Source: Halorussus lipolyticus
Lineage (GTDB): Archaea > Halobacteriota > Halobacteria > Halobacteriales > Haladaptataceae
Direction of reading: 5' to 3'
NCBI RefSeq assembly: GCF_029338375.1
Contig: NZ_CP119804.1
Span: 1,302,001 to 1,366,000, forward strand
Length of the DNA stretch: 64,000 nucleotides
The position numbers and the translations under genes were made by a program. The first letter of the stretch is position 1; each line of letters starts with the position of its first letter. Below the pieces are notes generated by a model, which saw only the letters and a list, made by a program, of their open reading frames with translations, did no database searches and was not told the DNA's origin. This document shows positions 29,961-39,098 of this stretch, piece by piece.

Positions 29961-30950
29961 ATGTTCACGCGGCTCTCGATACCGACGCCGTTCCAAGTCG
30001 GCCCAGTCAACGCCTACCTCGCCGGGCGGACGCTGGTCGACCCCGGACCGGGAAGCGAGGAGGCGTGGGCGGCCCTGCTCGACGGCCTCGAAGCCAGAGG
30101 GCTGGGACCGACCGACGTCGAACAAGTGCTGGTCACCCACCCCCATCCAGACCATTTCGGACTGGCGAGTCGGCTCCGAGAGGCCGGCGCGCGGGTCGTC
30201 GCCAGTCCGACCACCGCGGACATCATCGCCGACTTCGGCGCGCGACTCGACTACGAGCAGTCCTACTTCGTGGACATGTTCGAGCGCCACGGGATGGCCC
30301 GCGAGACCGCAGAGACCGTCACCGACCTCCCCGAGGTCTTCCTCAAGGTCGCGCCCGGCGTCGAGACCGACGTTCTTCTCGAGGACGGCGAGACCATCGA
30401 AGTCGCGGACACCGGCGTCACGGGTGAGGCCGTGCAGGGCCACGCTCCCGGCGAGACCGTCTTCACCTACGAGACCGACGACGAAAAGCGAGCCATCGTC
30501 GGCGACCACGTGCTGGCCGACATCACGCCCAACCCCCTCCTCCAGCCACCCCTCCCCGAGGGAAGCGCGGCCGGCGCGGGAGCCAGCGCCACGATAAACG
30601 GCGAGCGACCGCGGGTCCTCCCGGCGTTCAACCGGTCGCTGGCGAACCTCCGGGACCGGGAGTTCGACCGCTTCCTGCCGGGCCACCGCGAGGAGATTTC
30701 GAACCCCGCCGAGCGCATCGACGAGATTCTAGACGCTCACGAGGAGCGCACCCAGAACGTCAGAGAAATCGTCGCGGGTGGCCCAACCACTGCGGTCGAG
30801 GTCATGGAGGAGCTATTCTCGGACCTCCCCGCGACCGAGTACTTCTCGGGCATGAGCGAGGCCGTCGGCCACCTCGACGTGCTGGACGAGCGGGGCGAGG
30901 TCGAGTCTCGCGAGCAGGGCGGCGTGGTCGTCTGGGAGGTGGCGGCGTGA
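29961..30950 (+). CDS. Metallo-beta-lactamase fold hydrolase
   Basis: The 329-residue protein has the MBL metal motif THPHPDHFG, later metal ligands in 'VQGHAPGETVF' and 'IVGDHVL', and a C-terminal winged-helix-like segment (TTAVEVMEELFSDL ... AVGHLDVLDERGEVE), like the LACTB2/glyoxalase II-like branch. It probably hydrolyses a thioester or similar bond. ATG 29961 follows a short gap after the CRISPR array. Its stop overlaps the GTG of the next gene by four bases, so the two form an operon. Confidence 0.85.
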   Translation: MFTRLSIPTPFQVGPVNAYLAGRTLVDPGPGSEEAWAALLDGLEARGLGPTDVEQVLVTHPHPDHFGLASRLREAGARVVASPTTADIIADFGARLDYEQSYFVDMFERHGMARETAETVTDLPEVFLKVAPGVETDVLLEDGETIEVADTGVTGEAVQGHAPGETVFTYETDDEKRAIVGDHVLADITPNPLLQPPLPEGSAAGAGASATINGERPRVLPAFNRSLANLRDREFDRFLPGHREEISNPAERIDEILDAHEERTQNVREIVAGGPTTAVEVMEELFSDLPATEYFSGMSEAVGHLDVLDERGEVESREQGGVVVWEVAA

Positions 30951-32683
30951 ACGACCTCCAGTCGGTCGCGCTCGGCGACGAGACCGCGGATTTGGTCATC
31001 ACCGGCGGTCGGGTCTGTCTGCCCGAAAAGGGCGAGTTCCAGTCGCGCGACGTGGTGGTGGTGGACGACCGAGTGGCCGCGCTCCCCGAGGACGCCCAAC
31101 CCGTCATCGGCGACGAAACGCAGGTCATCACCGCGAGCAACCGGGTGGTCGCGCCGGGGTTCGTGGACGCCCACACCCACCTCGACCTCCACCAGACGTT
31201 CGAGAACGCCTATCACTACGTCGTGGAGGGCGGCACCACCACGGTCGTCTCGGAGGTAACGGGCTACGGCCCGGCGTTCGGCGCTGAGGGCGTCGAGCAG
31301 TTCCTCACCGCCACGTCGTATCTCCCGGTTCGCGTGCGCGCGGTGGTTCCTCCCCAACCCCTGCTCGACACCTTCGAACCCCAGCGCGACGAGGGCGAGG
31401 ACGCCGAGGCCCTCGTCAATCTCCTCTCGGACGACCGGGTGGTCGGAGTCGGCGAGACCGACTGGATTCACGCGGTCGGCAGAGACACCCCGGCGGAGCG
31501 CCTCTACGAGCGCGCCGACGCCGAGGACAAGACCGTCTCGGGCCACGCCGCGGGATGCTCGGACGAGAAGCTCTCGGCGTTCGCCACCGTCATCGACGAC
31601 GACCACGAGGCCATCTCGGGCGAAGACATCGTGGAGCGCGTCGAGAACGGTATCCACGCAATCGGACGCTACGGGTCGATTCGGGACGACATGGACGCCA
31701 TCGGCGAGGCGTACCCCGAGGTCCCGACCGCCGAACTCTCGCTTTCGACCGACGGGATGTGGCCCCGCGAACTCATCTCCGATGGCTACATGGACGCGGT
31801 GGTCCGGCGGGCCATCGAGGAGGGCGTCGAACCCGCAGACGCCATCCGGATGGCGACCCTGAACCCGGCCCGCCACTTCGGACTGGCCGACGAGGGCGTC
31901 GGGTCGCTGTCGCCGGGAAGCGTCGCCGACGTGGTTCTCATCGACGACCTCGATACCGTGAACGTCACCACGGTCGTCTCGGGCGGCGAAGTCGTCTTCA
32001 ACAAGGGCGAGTCGAAGGTCGCGCCCCGGACCCACGAGTACCCCGACCACTTCTACGACTCGGTGAACGTCTCGACCGACCCGGCCGAGTTCCGGGTGCC
32101 CGCCGACGTGGCAAACACCGACGGCGAGGTCCGAGCGGTCGAACAGCAGGGCGGTCTCCTCTCGAGTGAGACCATCGTCGCCCCGCCGGTCGAGGACGGC
32201 GAGTTAGTCGCCGAACCGGACGAGGACGTGCTGAAGGCGACCCTGCTCGACAGGCATCCGAAGGGTGACGGAACCGGCTTCACCGGGTTCGTGACCGGCC
32301 TCGGTCTCGACTCGGGCGCGGTGGCGACCAGTGTGGTCTGGGAGACCACGGGCGTCCTCGCGGTCGGGACGAACGACGAGGACAGGCGAACCGCCGTCTC
32401 GCACGTCAACGAGATGGGCGGCGGGTGGGCCGTCGTGGACGACGGCGAGGTAATCGCCGAACTCCCGACCCGAGTCGCGGGCGTCTGCTCGGACCTCGAA
32501 GTCGAGGAGACCGCGAAACTCTACGACGCGGTGGAGTCGGCGCTCCGGCGACTCGGTGCCGAGCCGGACCGACCCATGCTCGCGGTCCAGACGCTGACCT
32601 TCCCCGGCGTCCCGCAACTCAAATTCTCCTTCTCGGGGTACGCCGACATCTTGCATCGAGAAATCGTCGGGTTGACGCCCTGA
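30947..32683 (+). CDS. Adenine deaminase-like amidohydrolase
   Basis: A 578-residue protein with the Ade layout: N-terminal amidohydrolase barrel and C-terminal Ade-specific domain (LPTRVAGVCSDLEVEE ... FLPGVPQ-like 'TFPGVPQLKFSF'). Seen metal or active-site residues include H76-x-H78, E170 (VGVGETDW), H200 (SGHAAG), H220 (DDDHEA) and D269 (LSTDGMWP). Canonical Ade proteins have HxHIES and CTDDRHP at the first and last positions; here they read HTHLDLHQ and STDGMWP. The fold is clear, but a substrate other than adenine is possible. The GTG start overlaps the MBL gene by four bases. Confidence 0.8.
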   Translation: MNDLQSVALGDETADLVITGGRVCLPEKGEFQSRDVVVVDDRVAALPEDAQPVIGDETQVITASNRVVAPGFVDAHTHLDLHQTFENAYHYVVEGGTTTVVSEVTGYGPAFGAEGVEQFLTATSYLPVRVRAVVPPQPLLDTFEPQRDEGEDAEALVNLLSDDRVVGVGETDWIHAVGRDTPAERLYERADAEDKTVSGHAAGCSDEKLSAFATVIDDDHEAISGEDIVERVENGIHAIGRYGSIRDDMDAIGEAYPEVPTAELSLSTDGMWPRELISDGYMDAVVRRAIEEGVEPADAIRMATLNPARHFGLADEGVGSLSPGSVADVVLIDDLDTVNVTTVVSGGEVVFNKGESKVAPRTHEYPDHFYDSVNVSTDPAEFRVPADVANTDGEVRAVEQQGGLLSSETIVAPPVEDGELVAEPDEDVLKATLLDRHPKGDGTGFTGFVTGLGLDSGAVATSVVWETTGVLAVGTNDEDRRTAVSHVNEMGGGWAVVDDGEVIAELPTRVAGVCSDLEVEETAKLYDAVESALRRLGAEPDRPMLAVQTLTFPGVPQLKFSFSGYADILHREIVGLTP

Positions 32684-32701
32684 GACTCCCGCGGTTCGTC
32701 G

Positions 32702-32965
32702 CTACTCTCCTTCGGCCGTCTCGGCGTCGGAACCCGAGTCGGTCTCGGCAGTCCCACCGGTCGTCTCGACTCCTCCCTCGGGATGCTCTCGGATGGTCCG
32801 AATCTGTTCGTAGGGGAAGAAGTTGCGTCCCGTCTCGCGGTCCAACCAGACGCCGGTGTCGTAGAACTCCAGTTCGTGACCCCCAACTGGTGACGTGACC
32901 TGTCGTTTACCGCCCTGTTCGCCGGACCCCTGAACGAGGTACACGGAGTAGATACTCTCGGGCAT
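32702..32965 (-). CDS. Conserved small haloarchaeal protein
   Basis: An 87-residue protein from ATG 32965: MPESIYSVYLVQGSG, then 'ELEFYDTGVWLDRETGRNFFPYEQIRTIREHPE' and an acidic low-complexity tail. The central part looks like a small beta-rich domain with aromatic residues. I do not recognise a named family. The longer frame starting further upstream adds basic residues and is rejected. It is convergent with the adenine-deaminase-like gene, 18 bases from its stop. Confidence 0.65.
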   Translation of the reverse strand: MPESIYSVYLVQGSGEQGGKRQVTSPVGGHELEFYDTGVWLDRETGRNFFPYEQIRTIREHPEGGVETTGGTAETDSGSDAETAEGE

Positions 32966-33203
32966 GCAACCGGAGGTTCCACGGACGACAGGAAAAGTGT
33001 GAGGGTGAGTGTCAAGGAATATTTTCGAACGGGAACCCGACCGTCTTCGACGGCAGACGAACAAAAGCAATCCAAATAAGTCTAAGAAATATATAGATGT
33101 TTCCTATGAAATCGAAATTATTTCTACAAGTGGGCATGCGTCTGCCGCGGGGCACGGACCGATACCGGTCCGAGGACGACACCGACAACGGCGAGCGCGG
33201 CGA

Positions 33204-33500
33204 CTACCGCGACCGGATGCGCGAGAGGCGACCGCCGGCCGATTGTTCGGCCTCGGCGGCCTCGCGCGCCCGCCGGTCCTTGAGTCGGTTGTAGGCGACG
33301 CCCGCGCCGACGACCAGCGCCATAATCGCCAGCGACCGGAGTTTCGGCGCGATTGCCGGTCGGTCGGGTTGGCCCCCGTCGGTGGTCGCGGCCTCCGACT
33401 CGCTCCCGGACCCGAGCGAAAACGAGCGCTCCTCGCCGCTTCCGGGGTTCATGCTCCAACTGAACTCCGAATCGTGGAAGTGGATTTCGAGAATTCCCAT
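33204..33500 (-). CDS. Small single-helix membrane protein
   Basis: A 98-residue protein: a strand-like N-terminus with MGILEIHFHDSEFSW, an acidic Gly/Ser linker, one transmembrane helix (SLAIMALVVGAGVAYN) and a basic charged tail (RLKDRRAREAAEAEQ). The pattern suggests a membrane-anchored small domain with the tail in the cytoplasm. The MG(I/L)LEIHFHD opening recurs in haloarchaea, but I know no function for it. The gap 32966-33203 shows only an AT-rich stretch. Confidence 0.6.
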   Translation of the reverse strand: MGILEIHFHDSEFSWSMNPGSGEERSFSLGSGSESEAATTDGGQPDRPAIAPKLRSLAIMALVVGAGVAYNRLKDRRAREAAEAEQSAGGRLSRIRSR

Positions 33501-33601
33501 GCCCCGTATCTTCGCCGAGCGGAGACTTAGCGGTTGGGGCGGTTAGGTTGATTTACGGAGTCGGAACGGGAGGAGAATGCAGTTCCTGCAAAGACCGGGT
33601 A

Positions 33602-33720
33602 GAAAGCCCCCGGTCGCTGGCGGTCGCTCGGCGGGATATTTCGCACGCGCAGAACTGCGCGTGCGAAATAGTAGCCCGTCCGAGACGACCACGCAAACGC
33701 CAGCGACCGGCCCCTTTCAG
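33602..33720 (+). repeat. Dispersed nested-hairpin repeat, family 1, copy 3
   Basis: Begins GAAAGCCCCCGG and ends GCCCCTTTCAG. Outer arms CGGTCGCTGGCG (33611-33622) and its complement (33698-33709) are perfect over 12 bases. The centre is a near-perfect 32-base palindrome, ATTTCGCACGCGCAG (33638-33652) and its complement (33655-33669). The gap 33501-33823 holds no gene. The boundary sequences match those of the copies at 1847, 11479 and 53145, while the interior differs. Confidence 0.7.
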
Positions 33721-33823
33721 TCCACCCAAACGTGGATTGTTGGGCCGAGCGCACCCCGTCGAGTCCCGCGATTCGAGAACGCTTCCGTGACGTTCATTAC
33801 CATGCGACTGATTCGTCGGAAGT

Positions 33824-34888
33824 ATGGACGAACCACACCGCGATTTCCTCGAACGCCTGCTAACCACCCCGAGTCCGTCCGGATTCGAGGCCGACGTACA
33901 GCGCCACTGGGTCGAGTACGTCTCGGAGTTCGCCGACGAGGTCAGAACCGACGAGTACGGGAACGCCGTGGCGGTCGTAGAGGGAGGAGACCCCGCCGTC
34001 GCGTTCACCGGGCACGCCGACGAAATCGGGATGATGGTAAACAGCGTGGACGACGACGGCTACATCCACCCCTCGCGGGTCGGCGGCACCGACCGAACCG
34101 TCACGAAGGGTCAGCACGTCGAGATTCACACCGAGGAGGGCGTCGTCCGTGGCGTCGTCGGCCAGACCGCAATCCACCTGCGCGACACCGACGAGGACGA
34201 AATCGAGGACGTGTCCGAGCAACACATCGACATCGGCGCGGAGTCGGAGGCCGAGGCCCGCGAACTCGTGGACGTGGGCGACCCCATCACCTTCGACACG
34301 CCGGTCCGGGACCTGCAGGGCACCCGGATGGCGGCCCGCGGGATGGACAACCGGGTTGGAATCTGGGTCTCTGCGGAGGCCGCCCGGCGCGCCGCCGAGG
34401 CCGACGTTGACGCGACGATTTACGCGGTCAGCACCGTCCAAGAGGAGTTAGGCAAACAGGGCGCGAAGATGGTCGGGTTCGACCTCCCGGTGGACGCCGC
34501 CGTCGCGGTGGACGTGACCCACGCGGTCGATTCGCCCGACATCGGTAGCGAAGACGACGAACACGGCGAGGTCGAACTCGGCGGCGGGCCGGTCGTGGCA
34601 CGGGGGTCCTCGAACCACCCCGAGGTCGTCCGCGCGGTCCGAGAGGCCGGAGACGCCAAGGACCTACCGGTCCAGTTGCAGGCCTCCGGGCGCTCGACCG
34701 GCACCGACGCAGACGCCTTCTACACCTCGCAGGGCGGGATTCCGTCGCTGAACCTCGGCCTGCCGAACCGCTACATGCACACCCCGGTCGAGGTCATCGA
34801 CACCGACGACTTGGACGCCGCCGCGGACCTGCTGGCGGCCTTCGCCGACGAGTCGTCCGGGCGCGACGAGTTCTCGGTCGAGATTTAG
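33824..34888 (+). CDS. M42-family metallo-aminopeptidase/glutamyl aminopeptidase
   Basis: The 354-residue protein has the five co-catalytic metal ligands and acids of family M42: GHADEIG (His, Asp), GMDNRVG (Asp), VQEELG (Glu pair), AVDVTH (Asp) and MHTPVEV (His). These peptidases, related to TET aminopeptidases and endoglucanase M, form large oligomers that trim peptides released by the proteasome, which fits the proteasome alpha gene 5 kb downstream only loosely. Length and start (MDEPHRDFLERLL) are normal. Confidence 0.92.
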   Translation: MDEPHRDFLERLLTTPSPSGFEADVQRHWVEYVSEFADEVRTDEYGNAVAVVEGGDPAVAFTGHADEIGMMVNSVDDDGYIHPSRVGGTDRTVTKGQHVEIHTEEGVVRGVVGQTAIHLRDTDEDEIEDVSEQHIDIGAESEAEARELVDVGDPITFDTPVRDLQGTRMAARGMDNRVGIWVSAEAARRAAEADVDATIYAVSTVQEELGKQGAKMVGFDLPVDAAVAVDVTHAVDSPDIGSEDDEHGEVELGGGPVVARGSSNHPEVVRAVREAGDAKDLPVQLQASGRSTGTDADAFYTSQGGIPSLNLGLPNRYMHTPVEVIDTDDLDAAADLLAAFADESSGRDEFSVEI

Positions 34889-34972
34889 GCGGTCGAAAAG
34901 CGGTTTCGCGGCCCGGCGTCGAAGGGACAGACCCAAAACGCCGCCGGGAAAATATCCTCGGGAGAGCAGTTC

Positions 34973-35686
34973 ATGCCTGTTTACGAGGGCGTCCACGCCC
35001 ATCCCGACGGCGACAGCACCGTCGCGCGCGTCGCCGCCACCGCCGCCGACTACGGTTTCGACGGCGTGGTGGTGCGCAGTCACAGCGACGCGAGCGCCGA
35101 CGACTACGACCCGGACCGCATCGGCGACGAGTACGGCGTGGACGTGGTGGACGCCATCGAGATTCGGGCCGACGACCCCGACGTGGCGTCGGGCCACGTC
35201 GGCAACTACCGACCCAAACAGACGATTCTGGCGCTCCACGGCGGAACCAACGCCCTGAACCGGTTTGCGGTGGAGTCCGACCGAGTGGACGTGCTGGCCC
35301 ACCCGATGCGGAATCGCGGGGATTTCAACCACGTACTGGCGAAGGCCGCGGTCGAACACGAGGTGCGCGTGGAGTTCGACCTCTCGCGCGTCCTCCGGAA
35401 CGACGGCGGGCCGCGGGTGCAGGCCCTGCAAGACCTCCGGAAACTCCGGGAACTGGTCGAGAAGTACGACGCGCCTTTCGTCGTCAGCGCGAATCCGCGC
35501 TCGCACCTCCAACTGCGAGCGCCCAGAGAACTCGCGGCGGTCGGCGAGGCGATTGGGTTCTCGGAAGACCAGATTCGGGCGGGGTTGGCGGAGTGGTCGG
35601 TGCTGGCCGAGCGCAACCGCGAGCGGATGTCCGACGAGTTCATTGCACCGGGCGTCAAACGCAGACGGTATGAAGAAGAGCCTTGA
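34973..35686 (+). CDS. rnp3: Ribonuclease P protein component 3 (Rpp30)
   Basis: A 237-residue Rpp30 homologue, a TIM-barrel protein subunit of archaeal RNase P, which removes 5' leaders of pre-tRNAs. Family features: MPVYEGVHAHPDGDSTV near the start, 'GYDGVVVRSHSDA'-like segment, 'VDVLAHPMR', 'RVEFDLSRVLRNDG' and 'PFVVSANPRSHLQLRAPRE'. Its last 17 bases overlap the methyltransferase gene. rnp2 and psmA, which usually follow closely in haloarchaea, lie 3.4 kb downstream here. Confidence 0.93.
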   Translation: MPVYEGVHAHPDGDSTVARVAATAADYGFDGVVVRSHSDASADDYDPDRIGDEYGVDVVDAIEIRADDPDVASGHVGNYRPKQTILALHGGTNALNRFAVESDRVDVLAHPMRNRGDFNHVLAKAAVEHEVRVEFDLSRVLRNDGGPRVQALQDLRKLRELVEKYDAPFVVSANPRSHLQLRAPRELAAVGEAIGFSEDQIRAGLAEWSVLAERNRERMSDEFIAPGVKRRRYEEEP

Positions 35687-36284
35687 GGAGCACTCCTCGC
35701 GCTTCGACGACATCGCCGGAGAGTACGACGAGAGCCAGAACAACACCGACGAGTACCGGGCATCGGTCTCGCTCGTCATCGACCACGCCGACCCCGACTC
35801 GGACGACACCGTGGCGGACCTCGGCACCGGCACGGGAGCCATCGCGCTTTCGCTGGCCGACGACGCCGGGGAAGTCGTCGGACGCGACATCAGTGAGGGG
35901 ATGATGGAGCAGGCCCGCGAGAAGGCCGCCGAGCAGGGCATCGAGAACGTCGAGTTCGGCGAGGGGCGTTTCCGAGACCCGAACGTCGATTCGGCCGACG
36001 TGGTGGTCTCGAACTTCGCCATGCACCACCTTAGCGACGACGAGAAGGCCGAAGCCATCGACGCCATCGCGGAACTGGGACCGCGGAAGTTCGTGCTGGG
36101 CGACGTGATGTTCTTCGGCGAACCGAACCCCGACGAACCGTTTTACAGCCCCGAAGTTGACGACCCTTCGACGGTGGGCCACCTCGCGGACGCGCTGACC
36201 GACGCCGGATTCGCGCTGACCGCGGTCGAGCGCGTTCACGAGCAGGTCGGCGTGCTGGTGGCCGAACGCGGCGAATCCGAGTAA
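35670..36284 (+). CDS. SAM-dependent methyltransferase, RNase P-linked
   Basis: A 204-residue class I methyltransferase: VADLGTGTGAIALSLAD (motif I), 'VVGRDIS', and 'DVVVSNFAMHHL' at the position of motif IV. It starts within the 3' end of rnp3 (17-base overlap), so translation is coupled. Methyltransferases of this kind commonly sit in the haloarchaeal rnp3-rnp2-psmA cluster, suggesting an RNA or translation target, but this is inference. The end (AERGESE) is acidic. Confidence 0.85.
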   Translation: MKKSLEEHSSRFDDIAGEYDESQNNTDEYRASVSLVIDHADPDSDDTVADLGTGTGAIALSLADDAGEVVGRDISEGMMEQAREKAAEQGIENVEFGEGRFRDPNVDSADVVVSNFAMHHLSDDEKAEAIDAIAELGPRKFVLGDVMFFGEPNPDEPFYSPEVDDPSTVGHLADALTDAGFALTAVERVHEQVGVLVAERGESE

Positions 36285-36647
36285 CCCCGCAGAAGGAAAT
36301 AATTTTGTTTGAAATAGAAATAGATACCATTCTTTAGAGTGGTTTTTTATTTCTCAGGGAGGTACGAGTGAATTCGTCTCGATTGGGGCGGGGATGGTCC
36401 CAGAGTCCGGTGTTCGTCGGACTCACTGGTCAGCAGTCGAACACACTCGTATTGAATTCGTCCTGCAAGATTAAATCAGTCGGCGAACCGTCGCCGACGA
36501 GGACGCTTTCGTATTCCGTGGGACCAGATACCACGAGGAGGCCACAGAAGTTGGTTCATTCCGGCCGTATCTGAAGCAGTCTCGGAACGCCGGTTGGCGG
36601 ACGACCCCATCAGGTTTATCAGCATTGGCCCAGTAGTATTGTCCAGA
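36285..36647. other. AT-rich intergenic stretch with no convincing gene
   Basis: About 360 bases following the methyltransferase gene. The first 80 bases are AT-rich, consistent with a terminator and promoter. Short minus-strand reading frames exist, including one near 36440-36560 that reads LLVVSGPTEYESVLVGDG-like residues, but it has a stop immediately upstream and no clear start. I take it as a possible gene scrap, not a gene. Confidence 0.5.
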
Positions 36648-37763
36648 ATGAGCAAGATAGACCAAGCGAGTCCGACGATGAGTCCCGACGAGGTAGCCGA
36701 CCGACGAGACGACGAGGACCTATTCGTCCTCGACGTTCGCAACGAAGACGACTACGACGAGTGGGCAATCGAGGGCAGTCACAACCTCCCCATCTACGAC
36801 CAACTCCTCGACGGCGACCTCTCCGGACTGGCGGACGCGCTGGACGAGATTCCCGACGACAAGGAAATCGCGGTCGTCTGCGTCGCCGGCGTCACCTCCG
36901 ACGACGCGGCCGGATTCCTGCAGGACGAGGGCTACGACGCCAAGTCCGTCGCCGACGGGATGAACGGGTGGGGCCGCGTCCACGTCCCCTACGAGGTCGA
37001 AGTCCTCGACGGCGTGGTGCAGGTCGTCCGCCCCGGCACAGGGTGCGTCTCCTACCTCGTCGGTGACGGCGACGAGGCCGTCGTCGTGGACCCGAGTCTC
37101 TACATCGAGGAGTATCTGGACCTCGCCGACGAGCGCGGCGTCGAACTCGTGGGCGCAATCGACACCCACGCCCACGCCGACCACGTGAGCGGCGGGCGAA
37201 AGCTCTCGGCGGAACTGGACGTGCCCTACTACCTCCACGAGGACGACGGCGGGGACTTGGACGACTACGAGCCGATTGCCGACGGCGACACCATCGCTGT
37301 CGGCGACCGGGAACTAGAAGTGCTTCACACCCCCGGCCACACGCCGGGGAGCGTCTCGCTCCGCGTGGACGGCGGCCTGCTGTCGGGCGACACGCTGTTC
37401 ATCGACAGCGTGGGCCGACCTGACCTCGAAGGCGACACCGAGACTGACGTGCGAGAGGGAGCGTCGGAGCTTTTCGACAGCCTCGAACGCCTTGCCGACC
37501 TGCCGGACGACACCGTGGTCCTGCCGGGCCACTTCAGCGACGAGGAGATTCGCCCCCTCGCCACCACGCTCGGTGACCTCGAAGACAGCAACGACCTGTT
37601 CGGCGAGGACGACCGCGAGGCGTTCGTGGAAACCATCGTGGAGAGTCTGTCGGACGAACCGGCCAACTACAACCAAATCAAGGCCATCAACTGGGGCGAG
37701 GAGCCGCTGACCGACGACGCCGCGGACCTCGAACTCGGCCCGAACAACTGCGCGGCGAACTGA
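36648..37763 (+). CDS. Rhodanese-MBL fusion protein (persulfide dioxygenase-like)
   Basis: The 371-residue protein joins an N-terminal rhodanese domain (residues about 12-115, catalytic Cys78 in VCVAGVTSDD) to an ETHE1-like metallo-beta-lactamase domain (THAHADHVSGG, HTPGHTPGSVSL, LSGDTLFIDSVGRPDL, LPGHFSDEE). ETHE1-type enzymes oxidise glutathione or low-molecular-weight persulfides, and the fused rhodanese passes on sulfur. The C-terminus (NQIKAINWGEEPL) is typical. The ATG at 36648 follows a TATA-like CAGGTTTATCA about 30-38 bases upstream. It separates rnp3 from rnp2. Confidence 0.88.
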   Translation: MSKIDQASPTMSPDEVADRRDDEDLFVLDVRNEDDYDEWAIEGSHNLPIYDQLLDGDLSGLADALDEIPDDKEIAVVCVAGVTSDDAAGFLQDEGYDAKSVADGMNGWGRVHVPYEVEVLDGVVQVVRPGTGCVSYLVGDGDEAVVVDPSLYIEEYLDLADERGVELVGAIDTHAHADHVSGGRKLSAELDVPYYLHEDDGGDLDDYEPIADGDTIAVGDRELEVLHTPGHTPGSVSLRVDGGLLSGDTLFIDSVGRPDLEGDTETDVREGASELFDSLERLADLPDDTVVLPGHFSDEEIRPLATTLGDLEDSNDLFGEDDREAFVETIVESLSDEPANYNQIKAINWGEEPLTDDAADLELGPNNCAAN

Positions 37764-37888
37764 AAGAGAACAGCCTTTTAATAGTTTTATCCCATATATA
37801 GAATATTTGAATTATATACTTTATCAGAGTTAGAAAAATACATCTACACTTAAATACTTAATAGAGGGTTTTCCGAAATAGACGAAGA

Positions 37889-38968
37889 TTACTTAGGTGG
37901 TGAGATTGTGGGAAGGCCTCCATCCTGTTCATATCTGCTGACCATTCTCTCGCCTAGTCTCTTAATGTCGGAAAAAGTATATACGGTGATTCGATTAAGA
38001 TGGCTATTTAATACTCGGAGTGATTCTCTCTTTTCATCAGTTAATTCGTCCCCGATTACGATTATGCCACGAGGCTTAAGCGCGTGAATTTTATCGCGTC
38101 GTAGAATATCCCCCTCATTAGCTTCTATTTGATGGATATAATTTTCGACTTGTGCAATCGCACTTGAAAGGTCAGCGCTAGCTTTATACGTATCGTGTGA
38201 GCCATCTTCCACAAGAACTGTTTTACTAGGAGTTTTAATTTCGATTACATCATAGTATCCATCAACCGACTCAAGGCAGAAATCAACCTCCTCATCACGA
38301 GTTAGTTCTCGAAGGTCTAAATGTGTCACATATTCTTGTCCAAACAGCCAAGGGTTATCCTCTAGAAAACTTTGGTACTTCCGTTCTTTCTTTTTATCCG
38401 AAATGAGGTTCTCGAACTCCTCAAGCTTCTTTTTAGTTCGTGCATGTTTAATCGCATACTCTGCTCGAATAGCATCTTGTTCAATGGCGTTTTCCGACAA
38501 GTCAAGATCAGAAATATCCGCATCCATATCAGAAAGACTTCCGATCAGGTTTAACAAAACAGACTCTAATTCTTCATCACAGGATTTAATCGCCTCTACT
38601 GCTGATGCGGCCGCTTCAGAAGAAGGAGAGTCTTTTCTTAAAATCACATGATCTCCCCGGTCTAATCCTTCAAGCTCGTACAAATTCTCAAGAAAGTCAA
38701 GTAGTCGTGTTACCTCCTTTTTTTCGCATTTGAACTGTGTCTCATCCACTTGATTAAGATATTTAGAACTCTTTTTTCTAGCCTTCCAAAAAGAGAGTAA
38801 ATATTTATCCTCATCTTTCGCCATTATCGAGAAGACGTTAAGCGATTTATACGTCTTTGGACCACTTTTTAAAGGGTAATGGGAAATATGCTTGAGATTC
38901 TTTTTCTCTTCTAAACGAACATCAATCTCATAGACTTCACCATCTCCAAAATCTTGTTCAATCTTCAT
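37889..38968 (-). CDS. Shedu-type (SduA, DUF4263) defence nuclease
   Basis: A 359-residue protein with the Shedu C-terminal domain: FLEDNPWLFG (residues 201-210), then a PD-(D/E)xK core with Asp229 (EEVDFCLE), Asp240 and E243-I-K245 in YYDVIEIKTPSKT, then 'LSSAIAQVENYI' and 'GIIVIGD'. Shedu proteins are single-gene anti-phage nucleases. The N-terminal 150 residues are a variable sensor region; residues 160-200 look coiled-coil. The DNA is clearly AT-richer than its surroundings (a hand-counted 60-base line is 43% GC) and unlike its neighbours the protein is Lys-rich. It runs opposite to the flanking genes, with AT-rich flanks 37764-37888 and 38969-39060. Confidence 0.85.
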   Translation of the reverse strand: MKIEQDFGDGEVYEIDVRLEEKKNLKHISHYPLKSGPKTYKSLNVFSIMAKDEDKYLLSFWKARKKSSKYLNQVDETQFKCEKKEVTRLLDFLENLYELEGLDRGDHVILRKDSPSSEAAASAVEAIKSCDEELESVLLNLIGSLSDMDADISDLDLSENAIEQDAIRAEYAIKHARTKKKLEEFENLISDKKKERKYQSFLEDNPWLFGQEYVTHLDLRELTRDEEVDFCLESVDGYYDVIEIKTPSKTVLVEDGSHDTYKASADLSSAIAQVENYIHQIEANEGDILRRDKIHALKPRGIIVIGDELTDEKRESLRVLNSHLNRITVYTFSDIKRLGERMVSRYEQDGGLPTISPPK

Positions 38969-39098
38969 AGTCAGTATTCCTAACCAAAAAGGCTATTTTT
39001 TTATATTTTTCTATTGGTAGGAGTGTCCGGAGGAATTTTAGTATATACTGAAACCCACCTTTCAAGCCATCTGCGCTCCAATCACCGCCAACTGACCG

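Noticed and set aside
29961..32683. MBL hydrolase and adenine-deaminase-like genes as CRISPR-associated proteins
   Set aside because: Both have ordinary metabolic folds and no Cas-type domain. Their place beside the array appears incidental.
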